From the NCBI RefSeq assembly GCF_003352915.1, contig NZ_CP022314.1:2482544-2546543 (forward strand): a stretch of DNA of 64,000 bases, given 5' to 3'. This DNA is from Arthrobacter sp. PM3 (GTDB lineage Bacteria > Actinomycetota > Actinomycetes > Actinomycetales > Micrococcaceae). Each line of letters starts with the position of its first letter. Positions within the stretch are counted from its first letter, which is position 1. The notes beneath the pieces are model-generated. The model was not told the origin of the DNA. It did not search any database and saw only the letters and a program-made list of their open reading frames with translations. Shown one piece after another: positions 27,075 through 35,314 of this stretch. A program made the position numbers and the translations under genes.

Positions 27075-27968
27075 ATGGGCGCGAACACCGCGGAAAACAC
27101 CAACCTTCGGCTTAAGGCCGTGCTGGATGTCCTGGCAGAGGAGGTATGGACCGGCGAGAAGCAGAACGCGGGTGCCGTCCTGGGCGAGGCAATCGCGCGG
27201 GTTCCCCTCAACGAGCACGAAAGTGAACTTCTTAGCGGCGGCATTCCCCGCGGCCACAAGACGCTGACCACCGCCACGGCCAAGCTGGTCAAGGCCGGCT
27301 GGCTGGTCAAGGGCCGGTCCGGTTGGTCCATCACCGAGGACGGCCAGCGCGCCACGGTCGCGTTCGCCGAGCCCGCCGCCTTCTCTGCAGCGCTCGACGC
27401 CGGCACTCCGGTTCCGGCCGGCACCCCGCTGCCGTCGGCTCCCGCCGAGAAGCCCGCCGCGAAGGCCCCTGCCAAGTCTGCGGCGAAGGCCGCGGCGAAG
27501 GCCGACAAGGCTCCGTCGAAGACCGCCAAGGTCGCCGACAAGGCTGCCAAGCTGGTCGAGGAAGCTGTCGCCCCGGTCGCCAAGGCGGTGCGGAAGCGCA
27601 AGCCCGCCGCCAAGGCCCCCGAGGCCGAGGCCCCGGCGGAAGCGCCGGCTGTCAGCGTCGAAACCATCGAGCAGCCCGAATCCGTTGCCGTGGCCGGTGA
27701 CTTCAACATCCTCCTGGGCGCCCCGGCCAACTGGGCACCGCAGTACGACGAAGCCCAGATGGAGCTGGACCTGGTGGACCAGCGCTGGAAGATGGCCGCG
27801 GACATCCCGGCCGGCTTCTACACCTTCAAGATCGCCCTGAACCGTTCCTGGGACGAAAACTACGGCGCCTTCGGCACCTTCGACGGCCCCAACCACGAGG
27901 TCCACCACGGCGGCGGACTCCTGGTCATCCAGTATGACCACCGCACCCGGGACATTGTCCTGGCGTAG
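27075..27968 (+). CDS. Winged-helix / H1-like linker / X25-type starch-binding-like fusion protein
   Basis: The product is 297 aa; AAAGGAG precedes the ATG. Residues 1-100 look like a winged-helix module (NLRLKAVLDVLAEEVW, RGHKTLTTATAKLVKAGWLV, GRSGWSITEDGQRAT). Residues about 105-205 are an Ala/Lys/Pro-rich linker like histone H1 tails (PAAKAPAKSAAKAAAKADK). Residues about 210-297 match the X25 module of pullulanases: VAVAGDFNILLGAPANWAP, RWKMAADIPAGFYTFKIALN, SWDENYGAFG, VIQYDHRTRDIV. In known enzymes X25 lies next to glycan-binding domains; here there is no enzyme and no signal peptide, so the protein should be cytoplasmic. It could be a nucleoid or regulatory protein sensing glycogen-like glucan; that is inference. 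Confidence 0.7.
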   Translation: MGANTAENTNLRLKAVLDVLAEEVWTGEKQNAGAVLGEAIARVPLNEHESELLSGGIPRGHKTLTTATAKLVKAGWLVKGRSGWSITEDGQRATVAFAEPAAFSAALDAGTPVPAGTPLPSAPAEKPAAKAPAKSAAKAAAKADKAPSKTAKVADKAAKLVEEAVAPVAKAVRKRKPAAKAPEAEAPAEAPAVSVETIEQPESVAVAGDFNILLGAPANWAPQYDEAQMELDLVDQRWKMAADIPAGFYTFKIALNRSWDENYGAFGTFDGPNHEVHHGGGLLVIQYDHRTRDIVLA

Positions 27969-28018
27969 GAGTACTTTGCCGCGGCGCCACCCCTCTGGCG
28001 ACGCACAAGTTATCTGAC

Positions 28019-28075
28019 GACGCGCAAATGCCTCTTCGCTGCCGGAATATGGCCGCGGAGGGGCATTTGCGCGTC
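28019..28075. repeat. Long intergenic palindrome, second family
   Basis: Perfect 14-base arms GACGCGCAAATGCC (28019-28032) and GGCATTTGCGCGTC (28062-28075) surround a 29-base centre. Weaker complementarity continues outward (GACGCACAAG near 27999 against CTTATGCGCGTC near 28085), giving an imperfect hairpin of about 100 bases between two co-directional genes. It may be a terminator for the upstream gene or a REP-like element. Confidence 0.75.
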
Positions 28076-28137
28076 GCGGGAGCTTATGCGCGTCGTCGAC
28101 ATGCCCGCGGGACAGCGCACCGGCCTAGCATTGCCTT

Positions 28138-28932
28138 ATGGACAGCGTCGAGGTCGCGGGTCTGCGAATCCGGTACCGGCGGGAGGGGCAGGGGCAGCCG
28201 CTGGTCCTGCTGCACGGCGCCTATGAGGACAGCCGCATCTGGCGGCGGCAGCTCGACGCGCTCTCGGACGAGTTCACGGTCTTCGCCTGGGATGCCCCCG
28301 GGTGCGGCGGCTCGGACGACCCGCCGCCGGACTTCACCGGGCGGCAGCTGGGCGAAACCCTGGCCGGGTTTCTGCGGGAGGCCGTGCCGGGCCGGCCGCA
28401 CCTTCTTGGCCTGTCCATGGGCTCCGGCATTGCCCTGGAGCTGTACCGGGCGCATCCGTCCGTGCCGGCGTCGCTTCTTCTGGTCTCGGCGTACGCCGGC
28501 TGGGCAGGATCTCTGCCGCCGGAGGAAGTGGAGCGGCGCTACGCACAGGTGCTGGCCGAACTCGACCAGCCGCCCGAACAGTTCATCCCGGAGTGGTTGC
28601 CCACTCTCTTCACGGAGCACGCTGATCCGGCGGCCGTGGAGGAAACCAGCGCCATCATGGCCGACTTCCATCCGGCCGGCATGCGGGCCCTGCTGAACGC
28701 GAACGCGCGTGCCGACTACCGCGACGTCCTGCCGGCCATCGCGGTCCCCACCCTGTTGCTCTACGGCACGCGGGATGTCCGCTCGCCGCTGAGTGTGGCC
28801 CGCGAGATGAACCGGCAGATCCCGGGGTCGGCGCTCGTGCTTATTCCCGACGTCGGGCACATGGCGCCCGTCGAGGCGCCGGAGGCCTTCACCACGGAAG
28901 TGCGGAACTTCCTGCGCGGGCTTGCCGGATGA
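28138..28932 (+). CDS. Alpha/beta hydrolase
   Basis: The product is 264 aa. Fold and triad are plain: HGAYEDSRIW (oxyanion region), GLSMGSGIAL with nucleophile Ser, an Asp in GTRDVRSPLSVA and His in DVGHMAPVEAPEAF. Length is usual for the haloperoxidase/esterase-like branch. No signal peptide. Substrate unknown. Confidence 0.88.
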   Translation: MDSVEVAGLRIRYRREGQGQPLVLLHGAYEDSRIWRRQLDALSDEFTVFAWDAPGCGGSDDPPPDFTGRQLGETLAGFLREAVPGRPHLLGLSMGSGIALELYRAHPSVPASLLLVSAYAGWAGSLPPEEVERRYAQVLAELDQPPEQFIPEWLPTLFTEHADPAAVEETSAIMADFHPAGMRALLNANARADYRDVLPAIAVPTLLLYGTRDVRSPLSVAREMNRQIPGSALVLIPDVGHMAPVEAPEAFTTEVRNFLRGLAG

Positions 28933-28995
28933 TCCAGCTGGCTGAGCGGCCCCCTCAAAGCCAGCCCTGAGGCCGGCCGCCTGGACCCGGCAGCG

Positions 28996-29274
28996 CTAGA
29001 ACCGGGTCGGGTCCGGGCGCGGCGGCACCGGGCCGGGGTCCGGGATCGGCAGGGGATTGGGGGTCGGGAACGGACCCGGCGCCGGCGACGGCGTGGGTCC
29101 GGGCCGGGGCCCCGGTTCAGGTTCCGGCTCCGGGCCCGGACCGGGTTCCGGAACCGGCGGGGGCGTGACCGGACCGGGTTCGGGCGGGAACGGGTCCCCG
29201 GGCTGCGGCGGCGGTGTGGTGGGCCCCGGATCCGGCGGGAACGGATCGGGTCCGGGGGGCGGAGGAATGGTCAT
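28996..29274 (-). CDS. Small proline-rich protein
   Basis: The product is 92 aa from an ATG at 29274 with GGAAGGAAG upstream. It is dominated by Pro with Gly, Glu, Asp and Thr, in repeats such as PGPDPFPPDPGP, PGDPFPPEPGPV and PEPGPGPEPEPEPGP, with no hydrophobic segment or Cys. Synthesis would need EF-P because of its PPPP and PPP runs. It lies about 140 bases downstream of the MscS-like gene on the same strand. The codon pattern fits a real gene, but low complexity makes this less certain. Confidence 0.5.
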   Translation of the reverse strand: MTIPPPPGPDPFPPDPGPTTPPPQPGDPFPPEPGPVTPPPVPEPGPGPEPEPEPGPRPGPTPSPAPGPFPTPNPLPIPDPGPVPPRPDPTRF

Positions 29275-29417
29275 GCCGGGCTTCCTTCCTTGGCTGGCGC
29301 TCCGAAATGTGCCGGTGCGGGTGTCGCGATGATTATCGGCCACTTCGGGGAGGCTGGGAAGACCTTGCCGGTGCCGCGTGCAGCCGGTGGGGTCGGACGG
29401 CTGCAGGGAGGACCGGG

Positions 29418-30686
29418 CTAGTTCTGCGAGGCGATGGCGTTGTCGCGGTCTTCGAAGACTTCCTCGCCGGGACCGGAGAAGGCCTTGGAACGCTGGATCG
29501 CCTCGATGGATCCGGTGAACAGCTGGGAGTCGTGCGGGTCCGGGTGCCGGTGGTGCGCCGCCGCGGCGGGCTCCTTGCCCGGGCGCGGAGTCCCGGGACG
29601 CTGGGATCCGGGCCCGGCGTCGGACGTGGCGGTCCCGGCAATTGCACCGGACGCACCCGCCAGCGATTCGAGGCGCACGTGCGGCAGCGCCGTCGGGTGG
29701 TCCTGCTGCAGGAACAGCACGAGTTCCTCGCGGATCAGGCAGCGCAGGTCGAACAGCGAGGCGCTGTCCGCGGCGCTGACCAGGATGCGCACCCGGACAA
29801 AGCCGGCGGTGGCGTCGGTGATCTGCAGGATCCCCACCCGCTTGTCCCACAGCGGGGTGTCCGCGAGGACCTTCTTCAGCTCCGCGCGCATCGCCTCCAC
29901 CGGGGCCCGCCAGTCGAGGTCGAACTCCACGGTGCCCATGACCTCGGACTGCCGCCGGGTCCAGTTCTCGAACGGGGTGGTGGTGAAGTAGGTCGAGGGC
30001 AGGATCAGCCGCCGGTCGTCCCAGATGTGGACTACCACGTAGGTCAGGGTGATCTCCTCGATCCGGCCCCATTCCTTTTGGACCACCACCACGTCGTCCA
30101 CCCGGATCGCGTCCGTGAAGGCGAGCTGGATGCCGGCGAAGACGTTGACCAGCGAGGTCTGCGCGGCGAGGCCGGCCACAATCGAGATCAGGCCCGCGGA
30201 AGCCAGCAGACCGGCGCCCAGGGCCTGGATCGCGGGGAAGGTCAGCATCATGCTGCCCAAGGCCACCACCACAACCAGGGCGACGCCGATCCGCCGGGCC
30301 AGGATCACCTGGGTCCGCAGCCGCCGGGCGCGCCGGTTGTCCGCGACGTCCACTCGGTACCGGGTCAGGACCATCGCCTCGACGATCAGCAGCACGGCGA
30401 TCGCCAGCCAGGCCAGGCAGGCAATCAGCCCAATGAGCAGCAGGTGGTCCAGGGCGTGGCGCCATGGGAGGTCCTCGCCGGTGGTGGCCAGGGCGATCCG
30501 CACGGCGATCAGGCACATCGACAGGCGCAGGGGCAACCGGGCCACGCGGGAGGTCTCGCGCAGCTCGGGCTTACCGCGGTTGAGTCGCAGCACAATCTTG
30601 CGCACCAGCCAGGACAGGACGAGTCCGGCCGCCACGGCGAGGGCCATCGCCAGGAAAGGCGTTGCTTGGGTCAGGAACTCTTGCAT
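29418..30686 (-). CDS. MscS family mechanosensitive ion channel
   Basis: The product is 422 aa from the ATG at 30686. Four N-terminal membrane helices precede the pore-lining helix, with GAGLLASAGLISIVAGLAAQ then SLVNVFAGIQLAFTDAIRVDD, the typical MscS pore and hinge. The beta domain follows (GRIEEITLTYVVVHIWDDRR, LPSTYFTTTPFENWTR). The last 80 residues are a Pro/His/Gly-rich cytoplasmic tail (PRPGKEPAAAAHHRHPDPHD), longer than in minimal MscS. Role: tension-gated release of solutes at osmotic downshock. Confidence 0.88.
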   Translation of the reverse strand: MQEFLTQATPFLAMALAVAAGLVLSWLVRKIVLRLNRGKPELRETSRVARLPLRLSMCLIAVRIALATTGEDLPWRHALDHLLLIGLIACLAWLAIAVLLIVEAMVLTRYRVDVADNRRARRLRTQVILARRIGVALVVVVALGSMMLTFPAIQALGAGLLASAGLISIVAGLAAQTSLVNVFAGIQLAFTDAIRVDDVVVVQKEWGRIEEITLTYVVVHIWDDRRLILPSTYFTTTPFENWTRRQSEVMGTVEFDLDWRAPVEAMRAELKKVLADTPLWDKRVGILQITDATAGFVRVRILVSAADSASLFDLRCLIREELVLFLQQDHPTALPHVRLESLAGASGAIAGTATSDAGPGSQRPGTPRPGKEPAAAAHHRHPDPHDSQLFTGSIEAIQRSKAFSGPGEEVFEDRDNAIASQN

Positions 30687-30897
30687 CACTTAAGCTCTAG
30701 CAAGCTTCGACGGCCAATTGAAATCGGCGGGATGTCAACGTGGGGCCGGTCACGGCCGAATCTGCCCCGGCGGCCGCGGCCGGGACACCGCCGACCCCGG
30801 CGCCCCGGGGGCGCCGGGGTCGGGACTTTCGACTCTGGTATCTGCTCCCGGGCGTCTGAGAATAATCGGACCAGTTGAATCCCGGGGGGAGGGTGAC

Positions 30898-31653
30898 ATG
30901 CGTCGACGCGGGGCAATCGGCACGGCAGTAACCGCCGCGTTCGCGGTTGCGGCACTCGTTGGCGCCTGCGGCGCCCCGGCCGGCCCGAGCTCCGCATCGC
31001 CCACCATGCCCTCCGTGCCGCCGCTGACGTCCGCGCCCGCCACCGGCGGAACAGGCGACGCCGTACCGACCGAACCGTCCACGGCGCCCGGCACGCCGGC
31101 CCCCACGGCGGCGAAGTGGCAGGCGTTCAAGACCCCGGACGGGAAGCTGCAGTTCGAGTATCCGGCCGAGTGGACCGTCAAGGACCGGGGCGCCGAGGCC
31201 GCTGCCGGCGCGGTGTTCCTGGAGGTCCTGAACCCGCACGGCAAGTCACTGGCCACCCTGCGGACCAACGTGCCCACCACCTCCGAATGCTCGCCCCGGA
31301 TCCCGTACTCGGTGCTCGACCTCGTTCCGGTTCCCGCCCTGGCCCAGCAGGGGGCCACACCCCACTTCATCTTCGAACTGCGGCTCTACCCGGCGGAGAA
31401 AGACCCGATGAAGGCCAACATCATGGCCTACGGGCTCAGCTCGGCGCCCAAACCGTCCGGTCCCGACGCCTGCCCGATCCACCAGTTCTTCACCTGGCCG
31501 CCGGGCGGGGCGTCGTTCGGGGGCGTCTACAACCCCTTCGACACCACCCCGGGCAACGAACCCAACATCGACACCCCGGAGGCCTACCTGGACACCGCCG
31601 AATACCAGAACATCCGGAAGATGATCACCTCGCTGCGCCCGGCGGGGCAGTAG
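30898..31653 (+). CDS. Lipoprotein of unknown function, tandem paralogue 1
   Basis: The product is 251 aa with GGGGGAGGG before the ATG. The signal peptide ends ALVGACG, a lipobox, then a Pro/Thr/Ser/Ala-rich spacer of about 50 residues leads to a globular domain: FKTPDGKLQFEYPAEWTVKD, SLATLRTNV, ANIMAYGLSS, FTWPPGGASFGGVYNPFDT, YQNIRKMITSLRPAG. The FEYP..WTV start recalls PsbP/LpqN-like secreted folds, but no family was firmly recognised. It is followed 10 bases later by a paralogue with the same domain and ending. Confidence 0.8.
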   Translation: MRRRGAIGTAVTAAFAVAALVGACGAPAGPSSASPTMPSVPPLTSAPATGGTGDAVPTEPSTAPGTPAPTAAKWQAFKTPDGKLQFEYPAEWTVKDRGAEAAAGAVFLEVLNPHGKSLATLRTNVPTTSECSPRIPYSVLDLVPVPALAQQGATPHFIFELRLYPAEKDPMKANIMAYGLSSAPKPSGPDACPIHQFFTWPPGGASFGGVYNPFDTTPGNEPNIDTPEAYLDTAEYQNIRKMITSLRPAGQ

Positions 31654-31663
31654 GGCCCGGCGC

Positions 31664-32596
31664 GTGGCACGGCACACGAAACAGACAGCAACGGTTCCGG
31701 CCCCCATCCGGGGCCGCACACGCTACGGACCGGCGCTCGCCGCCCTGCTGCTCACCGCCCTGGTGCTTGCCGGGTGCGGTTCGACGCCGGGTCCACCGGC
31801 GCCGGGCGGACCGGCAACGGCGACAGCGCCGACGTCGGGCACGGCGCCCGCCGGAAGGCCGCCGGGAACGGGACCGGAGACGGGCACCGGTACAACGCCG
31901 CCCGGGACATCTCCGGGACCGGGAGCTTCGCCGGGGACCGAGTCCGGTACGGCGTCGGGGACCGCAGCGCCGGGAGAGTCGACGACGCCGGCCGGGGCGC
32001 CGTCGTCGTCAAGCTGGAAGACGTTCACGACGTCGGACGGGACGCTGAGCTTCGACTATCCGGAAACATGGACGGTCAAGGATCCGGCGGGGCAGGCGCC
32101 GCTGGGCGGCGAGTTCGTGGACGTCCTGAACGCGGCCGGGAAGCAGATGGCCGCGCTGCGCACCAACGTGGTCACGGGCGCCGAGTGCGGCGACCGGCAG
32201 CCCTACCTGCTGATCGATTCGGCGCCGATGCAGGCCCTCGCGGAACCAGGGGCCGCGGACCGGACCGGGCCGCGCTACGTCTTTGAGGGCCGCGGCGACC
32301 CGGAGGCGGCGGACGCGACGCCGCCCACCATCGCGGCCTACGGCATCACCATGATGCCGGAGGAGACCGGGACGACGTCGTGCCCGCTGTTCCAGCTCTT
32401 CCTGTGGCCGCCCAGCGGTGCGCTCTTCGGCCAGGTCTACAACCCGGCGGCCAACACGACGCCGGGGGACCCCGGGCTGCCGTACCTGGAGAAGGCGAAA
32501 CTCTACGCCACCACGCCGGAATACCAGGACGTCCGGAAGATGATCACGTCGCTGCGGCCCGCCGGCCCGGCGGCGTCGTCGGAACCGGCGGATTAA
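31664..32596 (+). CDS. Lipoprotein of unknown function, tandem paralogue 2
   Basis: The product is 310 aa starting at a GTG 10 bases after the previous stop, so probably coupled. Lipobox is LVLAGCG. The spacer is longer than in the first copy (about 80 residues of Gly, Thr, Pro and Ala). The domain is collinear with paralogue 1: FTTSDGTLSFDYPETWTVKD, MAALRTNVV, AYGITMMP, FLWPPSGALFGQVYNPAANT, YQDVRKMITSLRPAG. The duplication is old, since the proteins are clearly related but well diverged, whereas the C-terminal motif is nearly unchanged. Confidence 0.8.
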   Translation: MARHTKQTATVPAPIRGRTRYGPALAALLLTALVLAGCGSTPGPPAPGGPATATAPTSGTAPAGRPPGTGPETGTGTTPPGTSPGPGASPGTESGTASGTAAPGESTTPAGAPSSSSWKTFTTSDGTLSFDYPETWTVKDPAGQAPLGGEFVDVLNAAGKQMAALRTNVVTGAECGDRQPYLLIDSAPMQALAEPGAADRTGPRYVFEGRGDPEAADATPPTIAAYGITMMPEETGTTSCPLFQLFLWPPSGALFGQVYNPAANTTPGDPGLPYLEKAKLYATTPEYQDVRKMITSLRPAGPAASSEPAD

Positions 32597-32631
32597 CCGG
32601 CGCATTAACTGCGGGAACGGCCCTCAGCGCA

Positions 32632-32892
32632 TCACACGGCGGGCAGGTGCCGGCGCCGGGGTGCTGTCGACCCCTGGCCGCGGCCGGAGCGCTGCCCGGT
32701 CCACGGGTTGCTGCGGACCTCACGGATCAGGCCGGTGCCGGCGCATTCGCGGACCGCCATGATGGCGTTCGCCGCCTCGCGCTTGTCCTCGAAGGCCCCG
32801 GAAGTCGCGAGCACGGTCCCGTCCGCGGCGAGCAGCCGGAACCGGACGTTGGACTCCGCGTCCGTGAAGATCTCGAATTGTCCAGCCATCAT
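32632..32892 (-). CDS. DUF1508 (YegP-like) single-module protein
   Basis: The product is 86 aa from the ATG at 32892, with AAAGGACAAG upstream; the track-length start at 32973 lacks support. It contains AGQFEIFTDAESNVRFRLLAADGTVLATS and FEDKREAANAIMAVREC, one YegP/DUF1508 module. Many family members carry two modules; here the second is absent and an Arg/Gly-rich tail follows. Function unknown. Confidence 0.75.
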   Translation of the reverse strand: MMAGQFEIFTDAESNVRFRLLAADGTVLATSGAFEDKREAANAIMAVRECAGTGLIREVRSNPWTGQRSGRGQGSTAPRRRHLPAV

Positions 32893-33138
32893 CTTGTCCT
32901 TTCGTGCAGCTGTTGCTGCCGGGGAGGGTAAGAGCACTTCCTTGTGCTGTTGCCGGGTTTCGACAATCTGCACCGCAGGGCTAACAAGTGTGCCGCGGCA
33001 GCAGGTTGCCCGAAAAGAGGCAAAGGTCCCTTCGTGTCTGGGGGGTGAGACTAAACCCGTGGACTGAACCTGTCAGACCAACCTGAAAGACCGCCGGGAG
33101 ACGCCTGAGACCAGCCCTGCCGGGGCTACATTGGGAGC

Positions 33139-33456
33139 ATGACGGACAAACACCCCGAACGGTTTTCCGCGGACACCGGTGAGGCCGTTCGGTTGAGCGC
33201 GCGGGTGACCGGTGTGGTCCAGGCGGTCGGGTTCCGGTACTGGACGGTCCGGAAGGCCGACGAGCTCGGGCTGACCGGGACCGTGCGGAACAACGACGAC
33301 GGCTCGGTGGGCATCGTGGCGGAAGGTCCGCAGGCTGTGGTGCTGGAGTTGCGGCGCTGGCTGCGCTCGCCGGACGCGCCGGGCCGGGTGGACGACGTCC
33401 AGGAGTCGGTCTCGGCGGCGACCGGGGCGTTCACCGAGTTCCGGGTGACTTACTAG
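33139..33456 (+). CDS. acyP: Acylphosphatase
   Basis: The product is 105 aa. After a 16-residue leader comes the acylphosphatase core: RLSARVTGVVQAVGFRYWTV holds the phosphate loop with the catalytic Arg (GFR), and GTVRNNDDGSVGIVAEGP holds the catalytic Asn and GSV motif. It ends FTEFRVTY as in the family. It hydrolyses acyl phosphates in the cytoplasm. Confidence 0.92.
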   Translation: MTDKHPERFSADTGEAVRLSARVTGVVQAVGFRYWTVRKADELGLTGTVRNNDDGSVGIVAEGPQAVVLELRRWLRSPDAPGRVDDVQESVSAATGAFTEFRVTY

Positions 33457-33543
33457 GGGAGCAGCCCGGGGCCGCGGTGCGGGCCCCGCTACTCGGGGCA
33501 AAGGACCCTCGGCAGGGAACCTGTTTCTGAGTAGGGTGACCCC

Positions 33544-33879
33544 ATGCAGAAGATATCGCTCGATGCCCTTGCCCGGCAGCAGATCGCGGCTGCCGTGGCG
33601 GCGCCCAGCGGACGTGCGGCGGATACGGCGTTTGGCGGCCACGAGAAGATTCTCCGCCAGACCGTGATGGCGTTCCGGGCGGGGACCAAGCTGAGCGAGC
33701 ACCAGAACCCCGGTGAAGCGACCGTCTTTGTACTCCGTGGCTCTGTCCGGCTGCGTGCGGGCGAGGAGTCCTGGGAGGGCAAATCCGGGGACCTGCTGAT
33801 TGTTCCGGACGGGCTGCACAGCCTGGAGGCGGACGAGGACTCGGCGATCCTGATGACCGTCGCGAAAACCAAGACCTGA
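33544..33879 (+). CDS. Small cupin domain protein
   Basis: The product is 111 aa, a single cupin barrel with LSEHQNPGEATVFVLRGSVRL and KSGDLLIVPDGLHSLEADED, containing two conserved His and the PDGLHSL second motif. It resembles small cupins of unknown ligand annotated near LuxR-type or detoxification genes. A downstream ribosome-binding-site-led lipid-kinase-like gene follows in the same direction. Confidence 0.8.
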   Translation: MQKISLDALARQQIAAAVAAPSGRAADTAFGGHEKILRQTVMAFRAGTKLSEHQNPGEATVFVLRGSVRLRAGEESWEGKSGDLLIVPDGLHSLEADEDSAILMTVAKTKT

Positions 33880-33942
33880 CGGCGCAGCCGCAGGCGGGAG
33901 ACCGGACCGGGGCAGGGGCCGGATAACCGCAAGGAGCAGCAC

Positions 33943-35310
33943 ATGACTGTCATCCCGTTCGACGACGTCCCACAGACCCGGCGCTGGTGGGCGAGAGCCG
34001 CGTATCTCGCGATCATCCTCGCGGCGGTCGTCCCCCTTGCGGGTGCAGGCCTTCTGGGCACCATTGCCTCGCTCCTGACCGGAGCCGGCGGCATCGTGGT
34101 GACCGTGGCAGCGATCTACTGGTTCCTTGTCAGCCGCGGCGTTCTGCGCTGGTGTGCGCTGGCGCTCGCGGCGCTCGCCCCGTTGGTTGTCATATTCCTG
34201 TTCATTCAGGCCGGCCTGCTGTTGGAGGTCATCGTCTCCCTGGCCTTGGTGTCCGTTGCGTTTGCGTGTGCCCGCGCCGCCCTCCGGGAGAGCCGGGGTG
34301 ACGCGGCCATGGCCGAGTACCCGGCCCCGACGTGGCAGCATCCGTTCCTGATCATGAATCCGCGCTCCGGCGGCGGCAAGGTGGTGAAATTCGACCTGCA
34401 GCGGAAGGCGGAAGAGCTCGGCGCCGAGGTGGCGTTGCTGGAGGGGCCCGGACAGGTGGATGTGGATGCGATCGCCCGGCAGGCGGTGGAGCGCGGGGCC
34501 GACCTCCTCGGCGTCGCCGGCGGGGACGGCACCCAGGCGCTCGTGGCAGGGATTGCGGCCGAGCACAACCTGCCGTTCCTGGTGATCAGTGCCGGGACCC
34601 GCAACCACTTCGCCCTGGACCTCGGACTGGACCGGGAGGACCCGACCGGCTGCCTGGAGGCCCTCCGCGACGGCGTGGAGCTGCACGTGGACCTCGGCAG
34701 GATCAACGGGCGCACGTTCGTCAACAATGCGTCCTTCGGGGTGTATGCCGAGGTGGTGCAGAGCCCCGAGTACCGCGACGACAAGGCCGGGACCGTGCTG
34801 CAGATGCTCCCGGACCTCATAAAGGGAGCCAAGGGCGCGCGGCTGCACGCCGAGATGGACGGAACCACCGTGGACGGGCCGCAGGCCGTGCTGGTGAGCA
34901 ACGGCCCCTACGGCAGCAACGACCTCGCCGGCCTCGGCCGCCGGACCCGGCTGGACCGCGGCGTGCTCGGCGCCGTGGCGATCTCCGCCGCCACCACCCG
35001 CGAGGCCGTGGGACTGCTGCGCCGCGCCACCAAGCGCGGCCTGATCCAGCGCACCGCGGCCGAAGTAACGGTGAGCGCGGAGGTGCCCGAGATCCCCGTG
35101 GGCGTGGACGGCGAGGCCCTGCTGATGGCCACTCCGGTGCGGTGCACGATCGAACCCGCCGCGCTGCGCGTGCTGGTTCCGCGGCGCCGGCCGGGCGTCC
35201 TGCCGCCGCAGCCGGCGCTGGACCTGGTCCGGCTCCGCGAGCTGGCGTGGGGGCACCCGTCGTTCCCCGTCCCGGCATCGCCGCCCATGCCGCCGCGTCC
35301 TGGCGGGTGA
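33943..35310 (+). CDS. Diacylglycerol/sphingosine kinase catalytic-domain membrane protein
   Basis: The product is 455 aa; AAGGAG lies 7 bases before the ATG. Residues about 18-110 form three or four membrane helices. The DAGK catalytic domain follows with LIMNPRSGGGKVVKF, GVAGGDGTQALVAG and ISAGTRNHFALDLGLD, the NPxSGGGK/GGDGT/GT.N signature, then the DagK/YegS-type C-terminal sandwich (VSNGPYGSNDLAG, VGVDGEALL). The membrane-helix fusion is seen in some actinobacterial members. Likely phosphorylates a membrane lipid; substrate not known. Confidence 0.85.
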   Translation: MTVIPFDDVPQTRRWWARAAYLAIILAAVVPLAGAGLLGTIASLLTGAGGIVVTVAAIYWFLVSRGVLRWCALALAALAPLVVIFLFIQAGLLLEVIVSLALVSVAFACARAALRESRGDAAMAEYPAPTWQHPFLIMNPRSGGGKVVKFDLQRKAEELGAEVALLEGPGQVDVDAIARQAVERGADLLGVAGGDGTQALVAGIAAEHNLPFLVISAGTRNHFALDLGLDREDPTGCLEALRDGVELHVDLGRINGRTFVNNASFGVYAEVVQSPEYRDDKAGTVLQMLPDLIKGAKGARLHAEMDGTTVDGPQAVLVSNGPYGSNDLAGLGRRTRLDRGVLGAVAISAATTREAVGLLRRATKRGLIQRTAAEVTVSAEVPEIPVGVDGEALLMATPVRCTIEPAALRVLVPRRRPGVLPPQPALDLVRLRELAWGHPSFPVPASPPMPPRPGG

Positions 35311-35314
35311 TGGC

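Noticed and set aside
28996..30516. A 506-residue minus-strand frame linking the Pro-rich protein upstream through the MscS gene
   Set aside because: Its N-terminal 410 residues are an out-of-frame Arg/Gly/Pro-rich shadow of MscS; only the final part after the ATG at 29274 has a ribosome binding site and coherent composition.
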